Counted from the stretch's first letter, positions 6,975 through 15,164 are shown. The stretch: DNA of 64,000 bases from an uncultured Oscillospiraceae bacterium (GCA_910587285.1 CAJULM010000012.1:1-64000), one strand, 5' to 3'. A program made the numbers and translations. The notes: generated by a model from the letters alone, not told the origin.

Positions 6975-7543
6975 CAGCAAAACTCAATATGCCCCGGCCC
7001 CATGGACTGGATCCGCGCCAGCGACTCCACCCGCACGCCCCGGGCGCGGATGCGGGCGCCGCCGGGCTGGAAGGCCTTCTCAACGGCCACGCCGGCGCCA
7101 GCCACCGACGCCCCGGCCTGCTCCGCCAGAGCCAGCAGGCCCTCCAACGCCGCGCCATTGGCCAGGAAGTCGTCGATGAGCAGCAGCCGGTCGCCGGGGC
7201 CCAGGAACCGCTTGGACACGATCACGTCGCTCACCCCGCCGTGGGTGAAGGAGGGTATCTCCACGTGGTACACGTCTCCGGCGATGTTTTTGGTGCGGCT
7301 CTTTTTGGCGAATACCACGGGCACGCCGAACTGCTGGGCGGCGATGCAGGCGATGCCGATGCCGGAGGCCTCGATGGTCAAAATCTTGTTGACGCCCTCT
7401 CCTGCGAACAGCCGCGCCCACTCCCGGCCCATGGCGGCGAACAGTTCCACGTCCATCTGATGGTTCAAAAAGCTGTCCACCTTGAGCACGTCGCCGTCCT
7501 CCACGATTCCGTCCCGGCGGATGCGCTCCTCTAATTCCCGCAT
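6974..7543 (-). CDS. xpt: Xanthine phosphoribosyltransferase
   Basis: Purine salvage enzyme (xanthine plus PRPP to XMP) of 189 residues, the usual Xpt length. The PRPP-binding motif is LLLIDDFLANGAALEGL (about residues 124-140); ILTIEASGIGIACIAA and VVFAKKSRTKN are also typical. It is preceded by AAAGGAG. The upstream 130 bases do not show a recognisable purine riboswitch, so I cannot state how it is controlled. Confidence 0.95.
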   Translation of the reverse strand: MRELEERIRRDGIVEDGDVLKVDSFLNHQMDVELFAAMGREWARLFAGEGVNKILTIEASGIGIACIAAQQFGVPVVFAKKSRTKNIAGDVYHVEIPSFTHGGVSDVIVSKRFLGPGDRLLLIDDFLANGAALEGLLALAEQAGASVAGAGVAVEKAFQPGGARIRARGVRVESLARIQSMGPGHIEFC

Positions 7544-7671
7544 GGTCTTTCACTCCTTTCTTTTGTCCCCATTCTATCAAAAAAGGCGGGACTTTTCCAC
7601 TGTTTTTCCCACAAAAGCCCCTTGCTCTTTCCAGGGTTTTCTGCTACAATGAGGGCCGGCTGTCCGGGCAT

Positions 7672-7687
7672 TGTTTCACGTGAAACA
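7672..7687. promoter_or_regulatory. parS: parS site 9
   Basis: Exact TGTTTCACGTGAAACA, followed directly by AGAAGCGCG, the same junction with repeat R3 as parS site 1 in inverse orientation. Confidence 0.93.
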
Positions 7688-7784
7688 AGAAGCGCGAGGG
7701 CAGACACATAGGCCCGGATGGACTGGAGCGAGGGGCAAAACCCAGGCGGGCACAAGCCCGCGGCTCTGGGGGAACTCCCCCGGA
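7688..7784 (+). repeat. Dispersed repeat R3, copy 2
   Basis: R3 in the AGAAGCGCGAGGGCAGACAC orientation, through GGACTGGAGCGAGGGGCAAA and an inner GCGGGCACAAGCCCGC hairpin. Flanked by parS sites 9 and 10. With these sites it fills the gap between xpt and the YitT gene. Confidence 0.65.
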
Positions 7785-7800
7785 TGTTTCACGTGAAACA
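7785..7800. promoter_or_regulatory. parS: parS site 10
   Basis: Exact TGTTTCACGTGAAACA, 98 bp centre to centre-scale spacing from site 9 and 87 bp before the YitT gene start. Confidence 0.93.
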
Positions 7801-7886
7801 TTCGCCGGGGGCTGTGAGCCGCGCCTCATTCCGTGTTCCCGCTGGCAGTTGTTCCATCCTAAAACGAAAAGAAGAAGGTCGTTGTC

Positions 7887-8741
7887 ATGCAGCGCATCAA
7901 AGAGACGGTAGGCGAGTATCTCATGCTCACCCTGGGCACCTTTTTGGTGGCCGCGGGGGTGTACTTTTTCAAGTTTCCCAACCACTTTAACACCGGCGGC
8001 GTCACAGGTCTGGCCGTCATCCTCAACGCCATTGTGCCGGCGGTGAGCGCCTCCACCTTCGCCTCCGTCATCAACCTGGCCTTTTTGGTGCTGGGCTTTG
8101 TGGCGCTGGACAAGGGGTTTGGCGTGCGCACGGTGTATTGCACCGTTTTGTTCTCCGCCATACTGTCCGGCTTGGAGTGGCTGTTTCCCATGGCCGCGCC
8201 CCTCACCAATCAGAAGATGCTGGAGCTGTTTTTCGCCGTCATTCTGCCCTCTTTGGGGGCGGCCATTCTGTTCAATATGCAGAGCTCCACCGGGGGTACG
8301 GACATCCTGGCCATGATCCTCAAGCGGTTCTCCAACATGGACATCGGCATGGCCCTGCTCTATGTGGACGTGCTCATCGCCGCCTCCACCCTGTATTTTG
8401 TGGGAACCGAGGCGGGGCTGTACTCGGTACTGGGCCTGGTGCTCAAGTCGGTGGTGGTGGACTCGGTGATCGAGTCGCTGAACCGGCGCAAGAGCTTCCT
8501 CGCCGTCACCTCCCGTCCCCAGGAGGTGTGCGGCTTCATCACCCAGTCCCTGAACCGCTCGGCCACCTACTGGCAGGCGGAGGGGGCCTACTCCCACGAG
8601 CCGAAGTGGGTGGTGCTCACCGCCCTGTCCCGGTCCCAGGCGGTGGCGCTGCGGCTGTACCTGAAGACGGCCGACCCCCACGCCTTCATTTTGGTGACCA
8701 ACTCCAGCGAGATATTTGGGAAGGGGTTTATGAGAGTATGA
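7887..8741 (+). CDS. YitT family membrane protein
   Basis: A 284-residue integral membrane protein. About five or six transmembrane segments occupy residues 10-185, with the family hallmarks NHFNTGGVTGLAVIL and MQSSTGGTDILAMIL (paired TGG motifs). The C-terminal cytoplasmic DUF2179 domain of about 85 residues ends FILVTNSSEIFGKGF. The family is widespread in Firmicutes with no settled function; transport has been suggested. It stands alone between parS sites and R3 repeats. Confidence 0.9.
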   Translation: MQRIKETVGEYLMLTLGTFLVAAGVYFFKFPNHFNTGGVTGLAVILNAIVPAVSASTFASVINLAFLVLGFVALDKGFGVRTVYCTVLFSAILSGLEWLFPMAAPLTNQKMLELFFAVILPSLGAAILFNMQSSTGGTDILAMILKRFSNMDIGMALLYVDVLIAASTLYFVGTEAGLYSVLGLVLKSVVVDSVIESLNRRKSFLAVTSRPQEVCGFITQSLNRSATYWQAEGAYSHEPKWVVLTALSRSQAVALRLYLKTADPHAFILVTNSSEIFGKGFMRV

Positions 8742-8955
8742 GCGCGAGGGTAGACCCATAGGGGCGGATGGACCGGAGCGAGGGGCAAAACCCAAGCAGG
8801 CCGGGGCCTGCTGGATTTGCCCCGAGTCGGAGGGAAGCCGCCCCGTAATGGGTCCAACCCGAGCGTGACAGGGAAGCGCGAGGGCAGCGACCCATAGGCG
8901 CGGCCAATCCGAGCGTGACAACAGAGAAGCGCGAGCGTGACAGGGAAGCGGGCGA
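8742..8955 (+). repeat. Dispersed repeat R3, copies 3 and 4
   Basis: Directly after the YitT stop the sequence reads GCGCGAGGGTAGACCCATAG, then GGACCGGAGCGAGGGGCAAA and an inner GGCCGGGGCC palindrome, followed by a second shortened copy (GAAGCGCGAGGGCAGCGACC). The phrase AATCCGAGCGTGACA that ends R3 elsewhere occurs here in variant forms. Confidence 0.6.
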
Positions 8956-8962
8956 ATAGCGG

Positions 8963-9053
8963 CCCAGGGGAGCCCTCTCCCTCCCTTCGAGGCAGCCACA
9001 GGCTACAGGGCGCTGGATGGCTGCCTCTGCGTTCGGGAGAGGGCTCCCCTGGG
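8963..9053. repeat. Palindromic repeat R1, copy d
   Basis: A 91-bp hairpin with outer arms CCCAGGGGAGCCCTCTCCC and GGGAGAGGGCTCCCCTGGG, inner arms GAGGCAGCCA and TGGCTGCCTC, and the central ggctacagggcgct sequence. parS site 11 lies 22 bp away. Confidence 0.8.
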
Positions 9054-9074
9054 TCTCGCCGCTTGCCCCTCGGA

Positions 9075-9090
9075 TGTTTCACGTGAAACA
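9075..9090. promoter_or_regulatory. parS: parS site 11
   Basis: Exact TGTTTCACGTGAAACA near R1 copy d. Confidence 0.93.
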
Positions 9091-9204
9091 TCCGGGAGGC
9101 TTCGCCAGGACTGCGCGGTCCGCTCCGAGGCGGCGCCGTATGCGCCGACGGATCAGACGGTGCACCCCGCAGGCGCAGATCAATAGACGCAAACGCCCGC
9201 AGTG

Positions 9205-9320
9205 ACCGCACACAAGCGGCAGCACAAATCGGCGCACCTGCGTCGAAGGCTGCGCGCGCCGGAAGGGTATCTGCCTGTGTACGTATAGGGCTCCCCCGTA
9301 AACGGGGGGTCTCGGGGGGC
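9205..9320 (-). repeat. Partial copy of long repeat R4
   Basis: Reads AAGCGGCAGCACAAATCGGC, then GCACCTGCGTCGAAGGCTGC and GTATAGGGCTCCCCCGTAAA, closely matching the inner part of the right arm at 24867-25095. The terminal hairpin of R4 is absent. An imperfect R3 copy follows at about 9330-9480. Confidence 0.65.
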
Positions 9321-9329
9321 GCGGGGCCT

Positions 9330-9480
9330 GGGGGGCGCTGTCACGCTGCGAAGCGGCCAGGGCGCTCGGTCGCCTTCCCTCCGACTCGGGCAAAATCAGG
9401 GCCAACGTTGTTGGCCCTGGGTTTTTGCCCTCGTTCCGGTCCAGGCTCCCTCGCTGGCCGCTTCTCCGCGCTTCTCATCC
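9330..9480 (-). repeat. Dispersed repeat R3, copy 5
   Basis: Contains GCGAAGCGGCCAGGGCGCTC, CTCGGGCAAAATCAGGG, an inner GGCCAACGTTGTTGGCC palindrome, and a CCGCTTCTCCGCGCTTCTCA tail, matching copies 1 and 15165-15490. The 800-base gap between the YitT gene and noc is therefore repeats R3, R1, R4, R3 plus one parS; no gene is seen in it. Confidence 0.6.
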
Positions 9481-9492
9481 TTCGATGGATTT

Positions 9493-9538
9493 CGCCTCCC
9501 GGTTGTGGTATGCTTGTCTCATACCAAACCGGGAGGCG
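9493..9538 (+). promoter_or_regulatory. Long hairpin over the noc ribosome binding site
   Basis: Inverted repeat CGCCTCCCGGTTGTGGTATG / CATACCAAACCGGGAGGCG with a 7-base loop and a single bulged base. The right arm contains the GGGAGG that serves as the ribosome binding site of the ATG at 9544. In RNA this stem would hide the site; in DNA it could be an operator. Confidence 0.7.
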
Positions 9539-9543
9539 TTTGT

Positions 9544-10353
9544 ATGGCTCTCTTTTTGAAAACCGGGCGGCGGCAGGTGCTGGAGCTGCCCACCGGAGAC
9601 ATCCGGCCCAACCCCAATCAGCCCCGCAAGGAGTTCCAGGATGGCGACCTGGCCGAGCTGGCCCTGTCCATCTCCCAGGTGGGGGTGATTCAGCCCCTGT
9701 CCGTGCGGCGTACCCCGGCGGGGTGGGAGCTGGTGGCCGGAGAGCGGCGGCTGCGGGCGGCCAAGATGGCGGGACTGCCCTGCGTGCCCTGCCTGAGCGT
9801 GGAGGCGGATGAGGAGACCTCGGCCCTGCTGGCCCTGGTGGAAAACCTTCAGCGCAAGGATTTGGACGTGTGGGAGGAGGCCGCCGCCCTGCGCCAGCTC
9901 ATCCAGGGACATTGCCTCTCCCAAGAGGAGGCCGCCCGGAAGGTGGGCAAGAGCCAGTCCGCCGTGGCCAACAAGCTGCGGCTGCTCAAGCTTCCCGAGG
10001 ATGTGATTCAGACCCTCCGGATCCACCAGCTCACCGAGCGCCACGCCCGCTCACTGCTCCGGCTGGGGACGGCGGAGGAGCAGCGGGGGGCGCTGGACCA
10101 CATTGTAAAGCACCAGCTCAACGTGGCCAAAACGGAGGAGTACATCGACCGGCTGTGCGGCAAGGGAAAGGCCCCCCGAAGGGCCAAGCCGGTATATCGC
10201 ATCAAGGACGTTCGGCTGTTTTTGAACACGGTGAAGCGGGGGGTGGAGGTGATGCAGTCCGCCGGGGTGAACGCCCGGTGCGGCCGGGAGGAGACGGACA
10301 GCGAGATCACCCTCACCATCTGCATACCCAAAAACAGGGGAGACGCCTCGTGA
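9544..10353 (+). CDS. noc: Noc-like nucleoid occlusion protein (ParB family)
   Basis: A 269-residue ParB-family protein, distinct from the ParB at 2275-3180. It has IRPNPNQPRKEF and GERRLRAAK of the N-terminal CTP-binding domain, VENLQRKDLDVWEEAAAL, and a helix-turn-helix EEAARKVGKSQSAVANKLRLLKLP close to Bacillus Noc. Noc binds its own sites (NBS) and blocks septation over the nucleoid. The start at 9544 uses GGGAGG inside a hairpin; an earlier in-frame start at 9505 would lie within the left arm. No consensus ATTTCCCGGGAAAT site was found in the window, so the Noc versus second-ParB assignment rests on the protein alone. Confidence 0.85.
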   Translation: MALFLKTGRRQVLELPTGDIRPNPNQPRKEFQDGDLAELALSISQVGVIQPLSVRRTPAGWELVAGERRLRAAKMAGLPCVPCLSVEADEETSALLALVENLQRKDLDVWEEAAALRQLIQGHCLSQEEAARKVGKSQSAVANKLRLLKLPEDVIQTLRIHQLTERHARSLLRLGTAEEQRGALDHIVKHQLNVAKTEEYIDRLCGKGKAPRRAKPVYRIKDVRLFLNTVKRGVEVMQSAGVNARCGREETDSEITLTICIPKNRGDAS

Positions 10354-10493
10354 GGGGGGGCTCCCCTCCGTTTTGCCCGGAGATACAACGGCAGGTTGAA
10401 TTTACAACAACAAATTGAGCATTGTTTTTCCCTCCTGCGTAAACTACAATAAGATCACACCGGTGAAATAGACAAAGTTTGGAGGAACAAACC

Positions 10494-11654
10494 ATGCAAA
10501 TCAAATTGGGAGAACAGCTGCGGACCCTGCGCCGCCGGGATGGAAGGACCCAGGAGGAGCTGGCCCAGGCCGTGGGCGTCACGGCTCAGGCGGTGTCCCG
10601 CTGGGAGAAGGAGACCTGCTACCCCGATATGGGGCTGATTCCCTCCATTGCAAACTACTTCGGCGTGACCATCGACGAGTTATTCGGCTATCAGAGCGAC
10701 CGGGACCGGAAGATTGACGCAATGCTCCAGTCCGTGGAGGCGTACCAAATCAAAAGCCGGGGAGACGATCAGTGGGTAGACCCGTGTCTGAACATTCTGC
10801 GCGGAGGACTGGCGGAGTTTCCCCAAAACGAGCGGCTGCGGCTGGCACTGGCCGAGACGCTGACAGAGGCGGGCTGGCGGCGGCACCAGGAGTGGCTGTG
10901 CTACGATGAGGAGGGATATCTTCAGCGTGATTACGACCGGCACAGGGAAAATCCCTGCTGGGCGGAAGCGGTGGAGCTGTGCGAGGGGCTGGCCGGCCAG
11001 GCTGGAGACCACGCCATCGCCATGCAGGCCACTGCCATCCTCGTTCTGCTCTATCGGAATCTGGGGGAGACGGACAAGGCCGTGGCCTGGGCCAAGCGTA
11101 TGCCGGAGCTGAAACACTGCCGGGAGGTCCTGCTGGCCTCGGCGGCGGACGGAAAGGAGGGGGCCGGATATATCGGGGAGCTGCTGCTGGAGCTGGCCGG
11201 GCTTTTCTCCCGGCAGGTGGTATACGCGCTGATGAGCAAGCTGTCTCACTACGAAAGCGACGCGGCCGTCGAGAAGCTGCACGGGGCCATCTCTCTCTTT
11301 GACCTCATCTGCGAGGACGGCAACCTGGGCAGACACCACGACGAGGTGATCTCCTTGTACCTCTACCTCTCCCGAGTGCAGTGGGAGCGGGGATATCATG
11401 ACGAGGCCTTCGACTCCCTGGACCGGGCGCTGGAGCACGCCAAGGCGCTGGAGGCGCTGGCCGACGGGGTGGAGCATCCCCTGACCGGGCTGCTGGTGTC
11501 GCTGGCAGCGTGCCCGCCGGTGGTATGCGCCGGGGTGGCGGCGGCGCTGCCGGAGGACTGGCCGTTCTGGCGCAGCCCGGATTTCAGCGGCGTGGAGCGG
11601 GAGATCAAGGCCGATCCTCGGTGGGAGGATTGGGCCAGACGCTGCCGGGAGTGA
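10494..11654 (+). CDS. XRE-family regulator with long helical C-terminal domain
   Basis: A 386-residue protein. Residues 1-62 are a Cro/CI-type helix-turn-helix (GEQLRTLRRRDGRTQEELAQ, then GVTAQAVSRWEKETCYPD). Residues about 75-386 are leucine- and alanine-rich helices, in places TPR-like (LRLALAETLTEAGW; YLYLSRVQWERGYHDEAFDS; LDRALEHAKALEALADG). This layout is common in Clostridia, where the ligand is usually unknown. The ATG at 10494 follows TTTGGAGG well; the in-frame TTG at 10479 is part of that site. It is monocistronic and followed by repeats. Confidence 0.85.
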   Translation: MQIKLGEQLRTLRRRDGRTQEELAQAVGVTAQAVSRWEKETCYPDMGLIPSIANYFGVTIDELFGYQSDRDRKIDAMLQSVEAYQIKSRGDDQWVDPCLNILRGGLAEFPQNERLRLALAETLTEAGWRRHQEWLCYDEEGYLQRDYDRHRENPCWAEAVELCEGLAGQAGDHAIAMQATAILVLLYRNLGETDKAVAWAKRMPELKHCREVLLASAADGKEGAGYIGELLLELAGLFSRQVVYALMSKLSHYESDAAVEKLHGAISLFDLICEDGNLGRHHDEVISLYLYLSRVQWERGYHDEAFDSLDRALEHAKALEALADGVEHPLTGLLVSLAACPPVVCAGVAAALPEDWPFWRSPDFSGVEREIKADPRWEDWARRCRE

Positions 11655-11830
11655 AGCGCGGAGAAGCCGCCTGCGAGGGGCGCTGTGTGCCCGTGGCACA
11701 CGTCCAGCGCCGACCGAGCCGAAGGCGAGACCTTGGAGCGGAGCGAGCTTTGCAAACCAAGAATCGCGGAGCGATTCTGTTTGTGAAGCGAGTCGCAGCG
11801 AAAGCGACTGAGCGGTGAGGCGGCTTCGCA
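11655..11830 (+). repeat. Dispersed repeat R3, copy 6
   Basis: Starts GAAGCGCGGAGAAGCCGCC, includes GGAGCGGAGCGAGCTTTGCA, an AATCGCGGAGCGATT inner hairpin, GTTTGTGAAGCGAG, and ends near GCAGCGTGACAGACCAG. The hairpin segment matches in inverse the one at about 15405-15465. Confidence 0.6.
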
Positions 11831-11847
11831 GCGTGACAGACCAGAGA

Positions 11848-11901
11848 AGGCTACGGGGCGCTCGGATGGCGGCCTCTGCGTTCCGGGGAGGGCTCCCAGG
11901 G
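11848..11901. repeat. Palindromic repeat R1, copy e (half)
   Basis: Only the centre and right arm remain: GGCTACGGGGCGCTCGGATG, GGCGGCCTCTGCGTTCCGGG and GAGGGCTCCCAGGG. The left arm is missing, replaced by the R3 tail. Confidence 0.65.
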
Positions 11902-11943
11902 CTTCCGCAAAAGGGAAGCGAGGGATATGGAGCTTGCCCAAAG

Positions 11944-12050
11944 GGGCCCCCGCGCGAGCCCAGCGAAGCGGGTCGCGTGGGGAAAGGAGGAGCAGCAGAG
12001 TGAATGAGCTTTCCCGCTTGCGGGGAAGCTCATGATACGCAGCTTGCGAC
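11944..12050 (+). repeat. Dispersed repeat R2, copy d
   Basis: GGCCCCCGCGCGAGCCCAGC to CATGATACGCAGCTTGCGAC, ending next to parS site 12, the same arrangement as copy a. Confidence 0.7.
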
Positions 12051-12054
12051 GGCG

Positions 12055-12070
12055 CGTTTCACGTGAAACA
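12055..12070. promoter_or_regulatory. parS: parS site 12
   Basis: CGTTTCACGTGAAACA after R2 copy d, directly beyond the terminator of the CoA-transferase genes. Confidence 0.92.
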
Positions 12071-12078
12071 AAACACAA

Positions 12079-12113
12079 AAAAGCCTCCCCCTGGCATCAG
12101 GGGGAGGCTTTGC
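12079..12113 (-). terminator. Terminator of the CoA-transferase operon
   Basis: Minus-strand hairpin AAGCCTCCCCCTG-atgc-CAGGGGGAGGCTT followed by a T run, 16 bases after the subunit B stop. Confidence 0.88.
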
Positions 12114-12128
12114 TTATGGATATTCCGC

Positions 12129-12785
12129 TCAGATCATGCTCTTGGGCTCGCCCTTGACAATCAGGGTGGCCTCGGTGGCGGCCTGAACCTGCTCCACGGT
12201 GAACTCGGGGTTGATCTCGGTGAGCAGCAGACCCTCGGGGGTGACTTCCATCACGGCCATCTCGGTGATGATCTTGGTGATGCACTTCACGGCGGTGTAG
12301 GGCAGCTTGCACTTCTTCAGAATCTTGGGGTTGCCCTTGGCGGTGTGCTCCATGGCCACGATCACGTTCTTCGCGCCCACCAGCAGGTCCATCGCGCCGC
12401 CCATGCCGGGCATCTTCTTGCCGGGGATGATCCAGTTGGACAGGGAGCCCTCCTCGTCCACCTCCAGGCCGCCCAGGATGGTGGCGTCCACATGGCCGCC
12501 GCGGATCAGGCCGAAGGAGACGGAGGAGTCGATAAAGCAGCCGCCCGCGGCGATGCCGGAGGGGGAGCCGCCCGCGTCCACGTCATGGATGGGGTCGGGG
12601 TTTTCCTTGCTGGCGGCGGCGGAGCCGATGGTGCCGTTCTCCGCCTGGAGGGTCACATGGATGCCCTCGGGCAGATAGTTGGGGACCAGGGTGGGCAGAC
12701 CAATGCCCAGGTTGACCACGTCGCCGTCCTTCAGCTCCTTGGCGACGCGCTTGGCGATAAAGCCTTTGATCTCAGATTTTTCCAT
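12129..12785 (-). CDS. Acetoacetate/butyrate-type CoA-transferase, beta subunit
   Basis: Family I CoA-transferase small subunit (AtoA/CtfB/ScoB type), 218 residues, moving CoA between acetate or butyrate and acetoacetate-like acids through a glutamyl-CoA enzyme. The catalytic motif is AENGTIG (Glu about residue 49); GLPTLVPNYLPEG and GGAMDLLVGAKNVIVAMEH are characteristic. The ATG at 12785 shares a base with the alpha-subunit stop, so the two subunits are translationally coupled. Longer upstream reading is out of family and overlaps the alpha gene. Exact acid preference cannot be read from sequence. Confidence 0.93.
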   Translation of the reverse strand: MEKSEIKGFIAKRVAKELKDGDVVNLGIGLPTLVPNYLPEGIHVTLQAENGTIGSAAASKENPDPIHDVDAGGSPSGIAAGGCFIDSSVSFGLIRGGHVDATILGGLEVDEEGSLSNWIIPGKKMPGMGGAMDLLVGAKNVIVAMEHTAKGNPKILKKCKLPYTAVKCITKIITEMAVMEVTPEGLLLTEINPEFTVEQVQAATEATLIVKGEPKSMI

Positions 12786-13474
12786 TAGTAAAGCCCTCCT
12801 TCGACCACATAATCCACAAACACGCCGGAGGTGCGCACATCCTCGGGGGCGATCTCGCCGCACTCCACGACCTGCTCGGCCTCGGCAATGACGGTGTCGG
12901 CGGCGGTGGCCATGACGATATTGAAGTTGCTGGTGGTGCCCTTGTACCACACGTTGCCCGCCTTGTCGATCTTATAGCCGCCCAGGACGGCGAAATCGGC
13001 GTGGATGGGGGCCATCAGCAGGTAGTCCCGGCCGTTGATGCTCTGCTTGCCCAGGCAGTAGGGGTTGTCCTCCACGATGGTGCCCACGCCGGTGGGGGTG
13101 AGCACGCCGCCCAGGCCCGCGCCGTCGGCCCGGATCATCTCGGCCAAGGAGCCCTGGGGAACCAGGACGACCTCCAGGGTCTTGTCCTGCATATTCTGCT
13201 GGGCGACCTCGGGGTTCAGCCCCACGTGGGTGGCCACCAGCTTCTTGACCTGCTTGTTGTGGATCAGCTTGGCCACGGCGTAGTAATCCTCGCCCATGGG
13301 GCCGCCGGGCATGGAACCGTCGTTGCAGATGACGGTGAGATCCTTGACGCCGCTCTTGGACAGGGCGTCAATAAATTTGTGGGCGCTGCCGCAGCCCATG
13401 AAGCCGCCAAACATCACGGTGGCTCCGTCGGGGATGAGCTTGACCGCCTCCTCGATGGATACGAATTTAGGCAT
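12785..13474 (-). CDS. Acetoacetate/butyrate-type CoA-transferase, alpha subunit
   Basis: Partner subunit of 229 residues (AtoD/CtfA type) with the N-terminal glycine loop FGGFMGCGSAHKFIDAL and TPTGVGTIVEDNP. GGAGGTCATATAAA precedes its ATG. It is transcribed downstream of thiolase, but a 200-base gap with repeat R3 and a GC hairpin separates them, so co-transcription is likely but not certain. The pair plus thiolase interconverts acetoacetate, acetoacetyl-CoA and acetyl-CoA. Confidence 0.93.
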   Translation of the reverse strand: MPKFVSIEEAVKLIPDGATVMFGGFMGCGSAHKFIDALSKSGVKDLTVICNDGSMPGGPMGEDYYAVAKLIHNKQVKKLVATHVGLNPEVAQQNMQDKTLEVVLVPQGSLAEMIRADGAGLGGVLTPTGVGTIVEDNPYCLGKQSINGRDYLLMAPIHADFAVLGGYKIDKAGNVWYKGTTSNFNIVMATAADTVIAEAEQVVECGEIAPEDVRTSGVFVDYVVEGGLY

Positions 13475-13507
13475 TTTATATGACCTCCTACAGTTTACTT
13501 ATCAGGA

Positions 13508-13680
13508 CCCCAGGGGCGGATGCCCCTGGGGTGGAGATACGGAATGTTATCACGCTCCGATTGGCCGCGCGGCCGGGTCGCTTTCGCTGCGTCTCAGGCA
13601 AAACCCGCCCCGCCATAGGCGGCAGCTGGGCTTTTGCCTTCGCTCCGCTCCAAGCTCCCCTGCGCGTCTATCGTCGCGCT
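13508..13680. repeat. GC hairpin plus dispersed repeat R3, copy 7
   Basis: ACCCCAGGGGC-ggat-GCCCCTGGGGT at about 13508-13533, then an R3 copy (TCAGGCAAAACCCGCCCCGC, GGGCTTTTGCCTTCGCTCCG). No T run follows the hairpin on the minus strand, so it is not a clear terminator. Confidence 0.55.
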
Positions 13681-14939
13681 TACACCTTCTCGAAAATCGT
13701 CGCGACGCCCATGCCGCCGCCGATGCACAGGGTGGCCAGGCCGCGCTTGGCGTCGGGCCGCTTCTGCATCTCGTGGAGCAGGGTGACGATGATGCGCGCG
13801 CCGGAGGCACCCACGGGGTGGCCGATGGAGATGGCGCCGCCGTTCACGTTCACCTTGGACATATCGAAGTTCAGCTCCCGGGCCACGGCGATGGACTGGG
13901 CGGCAAAGGCCTCGTTGGCCTCCACCAAGTCGATGTCCTCGATCTTCAGGCCGGCCTTGTCCATGGCCTGGCGGGAGGCGGGCACCGGGCCCACGCCCAT
14001 GATCTTGGGATCCACGCCGCCCTGGCCCCAGCTCACCAGCTTGGCCATGGGCTTCAGGCCGTACTTCTCCACCGCCTCGCCGGAGCACAGCACGATGGCG
14101 GCCGCGCCGTCGTTGATGCCGGAGGCGTTGGCGGCGGTGACGCGCTGGACGTGCTTGTGGGCGTCCGCCTCATGTACGCCGGTGAGCTCAAAGGTGTGGA
14201 CGACCTCGCCCTCCACGCCCTCGGGGCCCACGGGGAAGGCGCCGCGCAGCTTGGACACGGACTCCTTGGTGACGCCCGCCTTGGGGTACTCGTCCACCTT
14301 GAACTCCACCATTTCCTTCTTCTTCTTGATCATCACGGGGACGATCTCGTCCACGAACTTGCCGGCGGCCTGGGCGGCCTCGGTCTTCTGCTGGGAGTTG
14401 GCGGCGAATTCGTCCAGCTCCTCCCGGGTGATGCCCCAGATGTCGCAGATGTTCTCGGCGGTGGTGCCCATGTGGTAGTTGTTATAAGCGTCCCACAGGC
14501 CGTCGTTCACCATGGTGTCCACCATCTTGGTGTTGCCCATGCGGGCGCCCATGCGGGCGGAGGGGACGGAGTAGGGGGCCATGGTCATGTTCTCGGTGCC
14601 GCCGCAGACGATCACGTCGGCGTCCCCGGACAGGATGGCCCGGGCGCCCTCGATGACGGACTTCATGCCGGAGCCGCACACCATGCCCACGGTGTAGGCG
14701 GGGACGGAGAAGGGCAGGCCGGCCTTCACGCCCACCTGGCGGGCGGGGTTCTGGCCCTGGCCGGCGGTGAGGATGCAGCCGAACATCAGTTCGTCAACCT
14801 GCTCGGGCTTCAGGCCGGCGCGCTCCAGCGCGGCCTTGACCACAACGGCGCCCAGGTCGGACGCGGGGGTGTTGGCCAGGGAGCCCTGGAAGGCGCCCAC
14901 CGCCGTGCGGCAGCAGCTGACAACATATAAATCTTTCAT
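13680..14939 (-). CDS. thlA: Acetyl-CoA acetyltransferase (thiolase) with an internal insertion
   Basis: Type II thiolase joining two acetyl-CoA or splitting acetoacetyl-CoA. Catalytic residues are visible: Cys88 in GMVCGSGMKSV, His in ISIGHPVGASGARI and Cys in ATLCIGGGMG. The length is 419 residues against about 392 for the family. The excess lies between LRGAF (231-235) and VTAANASGINDGAA (267 on), where homologs have only a few residues; the inserted piece is rich in Val, His and Glu. The ATG at 14939 follows GGAGGTCATTGTTC. The longer upstream frame runs through repeats and is not coding. Confidence 0.95.
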   Translation of the reverse strand: MKDLYVVSCCRTAVGAFQGSLANTPASDLGAVVVKAALERAGLKPEQVDELMFGCILTAGQGQNPARQVGVKAGLPFSVPAYTVGMVCGSGMKSVIEGARAILSGDADVIVCGGTENMTMAPYSVPSARMGARMGNTKMVDTMVNDGLWDAYNNYHMGTTAENICDIWGITREELDEFAANSQQKTEAAQAAGKFVDEIVPVMIKKKKEMVEFKVDEYPKAGVTKESVSKLRGAFPVGPEGVEGEVVHTFELTGVHEADAHKHVQRVTAANASGINDGAAAIVLCSGEAVEKYGLKPMAKLVSWGQGGVDPKIMGVGPVPASRQAMDKAGLKIEDIDLVEANEAFAAQSIAVARELNFDMSKVNVNGGAISIGHPVGASGARIIVTLLHEMQKRPDAKRGLATLCIGGGMGVATIFEKV

Positions 14940-15164
14940 GAACAATGACCTCCAATAACATAGATGTGAATTTGCGCGGAAATGAATAACCATAAAAATT
15001 ATATACTTGATTGCCCAGAAAATCAACAGGGAAACCTCATTTTTTTGGGGAAGAATACAACGATTTTTGTATGGGGAGCGTAACGCGCCTTTTGTGCGGA
15101 AGGTTCCCAACGGCCACCGTTGCAGGGAAAGCGCCCCCTCTCCCGGGGAGAGGGGGCGCGGCGC

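Noticed and set aside
9544..10353. Consensus Noc sites (ATTTCCCGGGAAAT) near noc.
   Set aside because: None was found in the window; the closest, AAATTCCCGGGCCC near 23611, lacks the right half.
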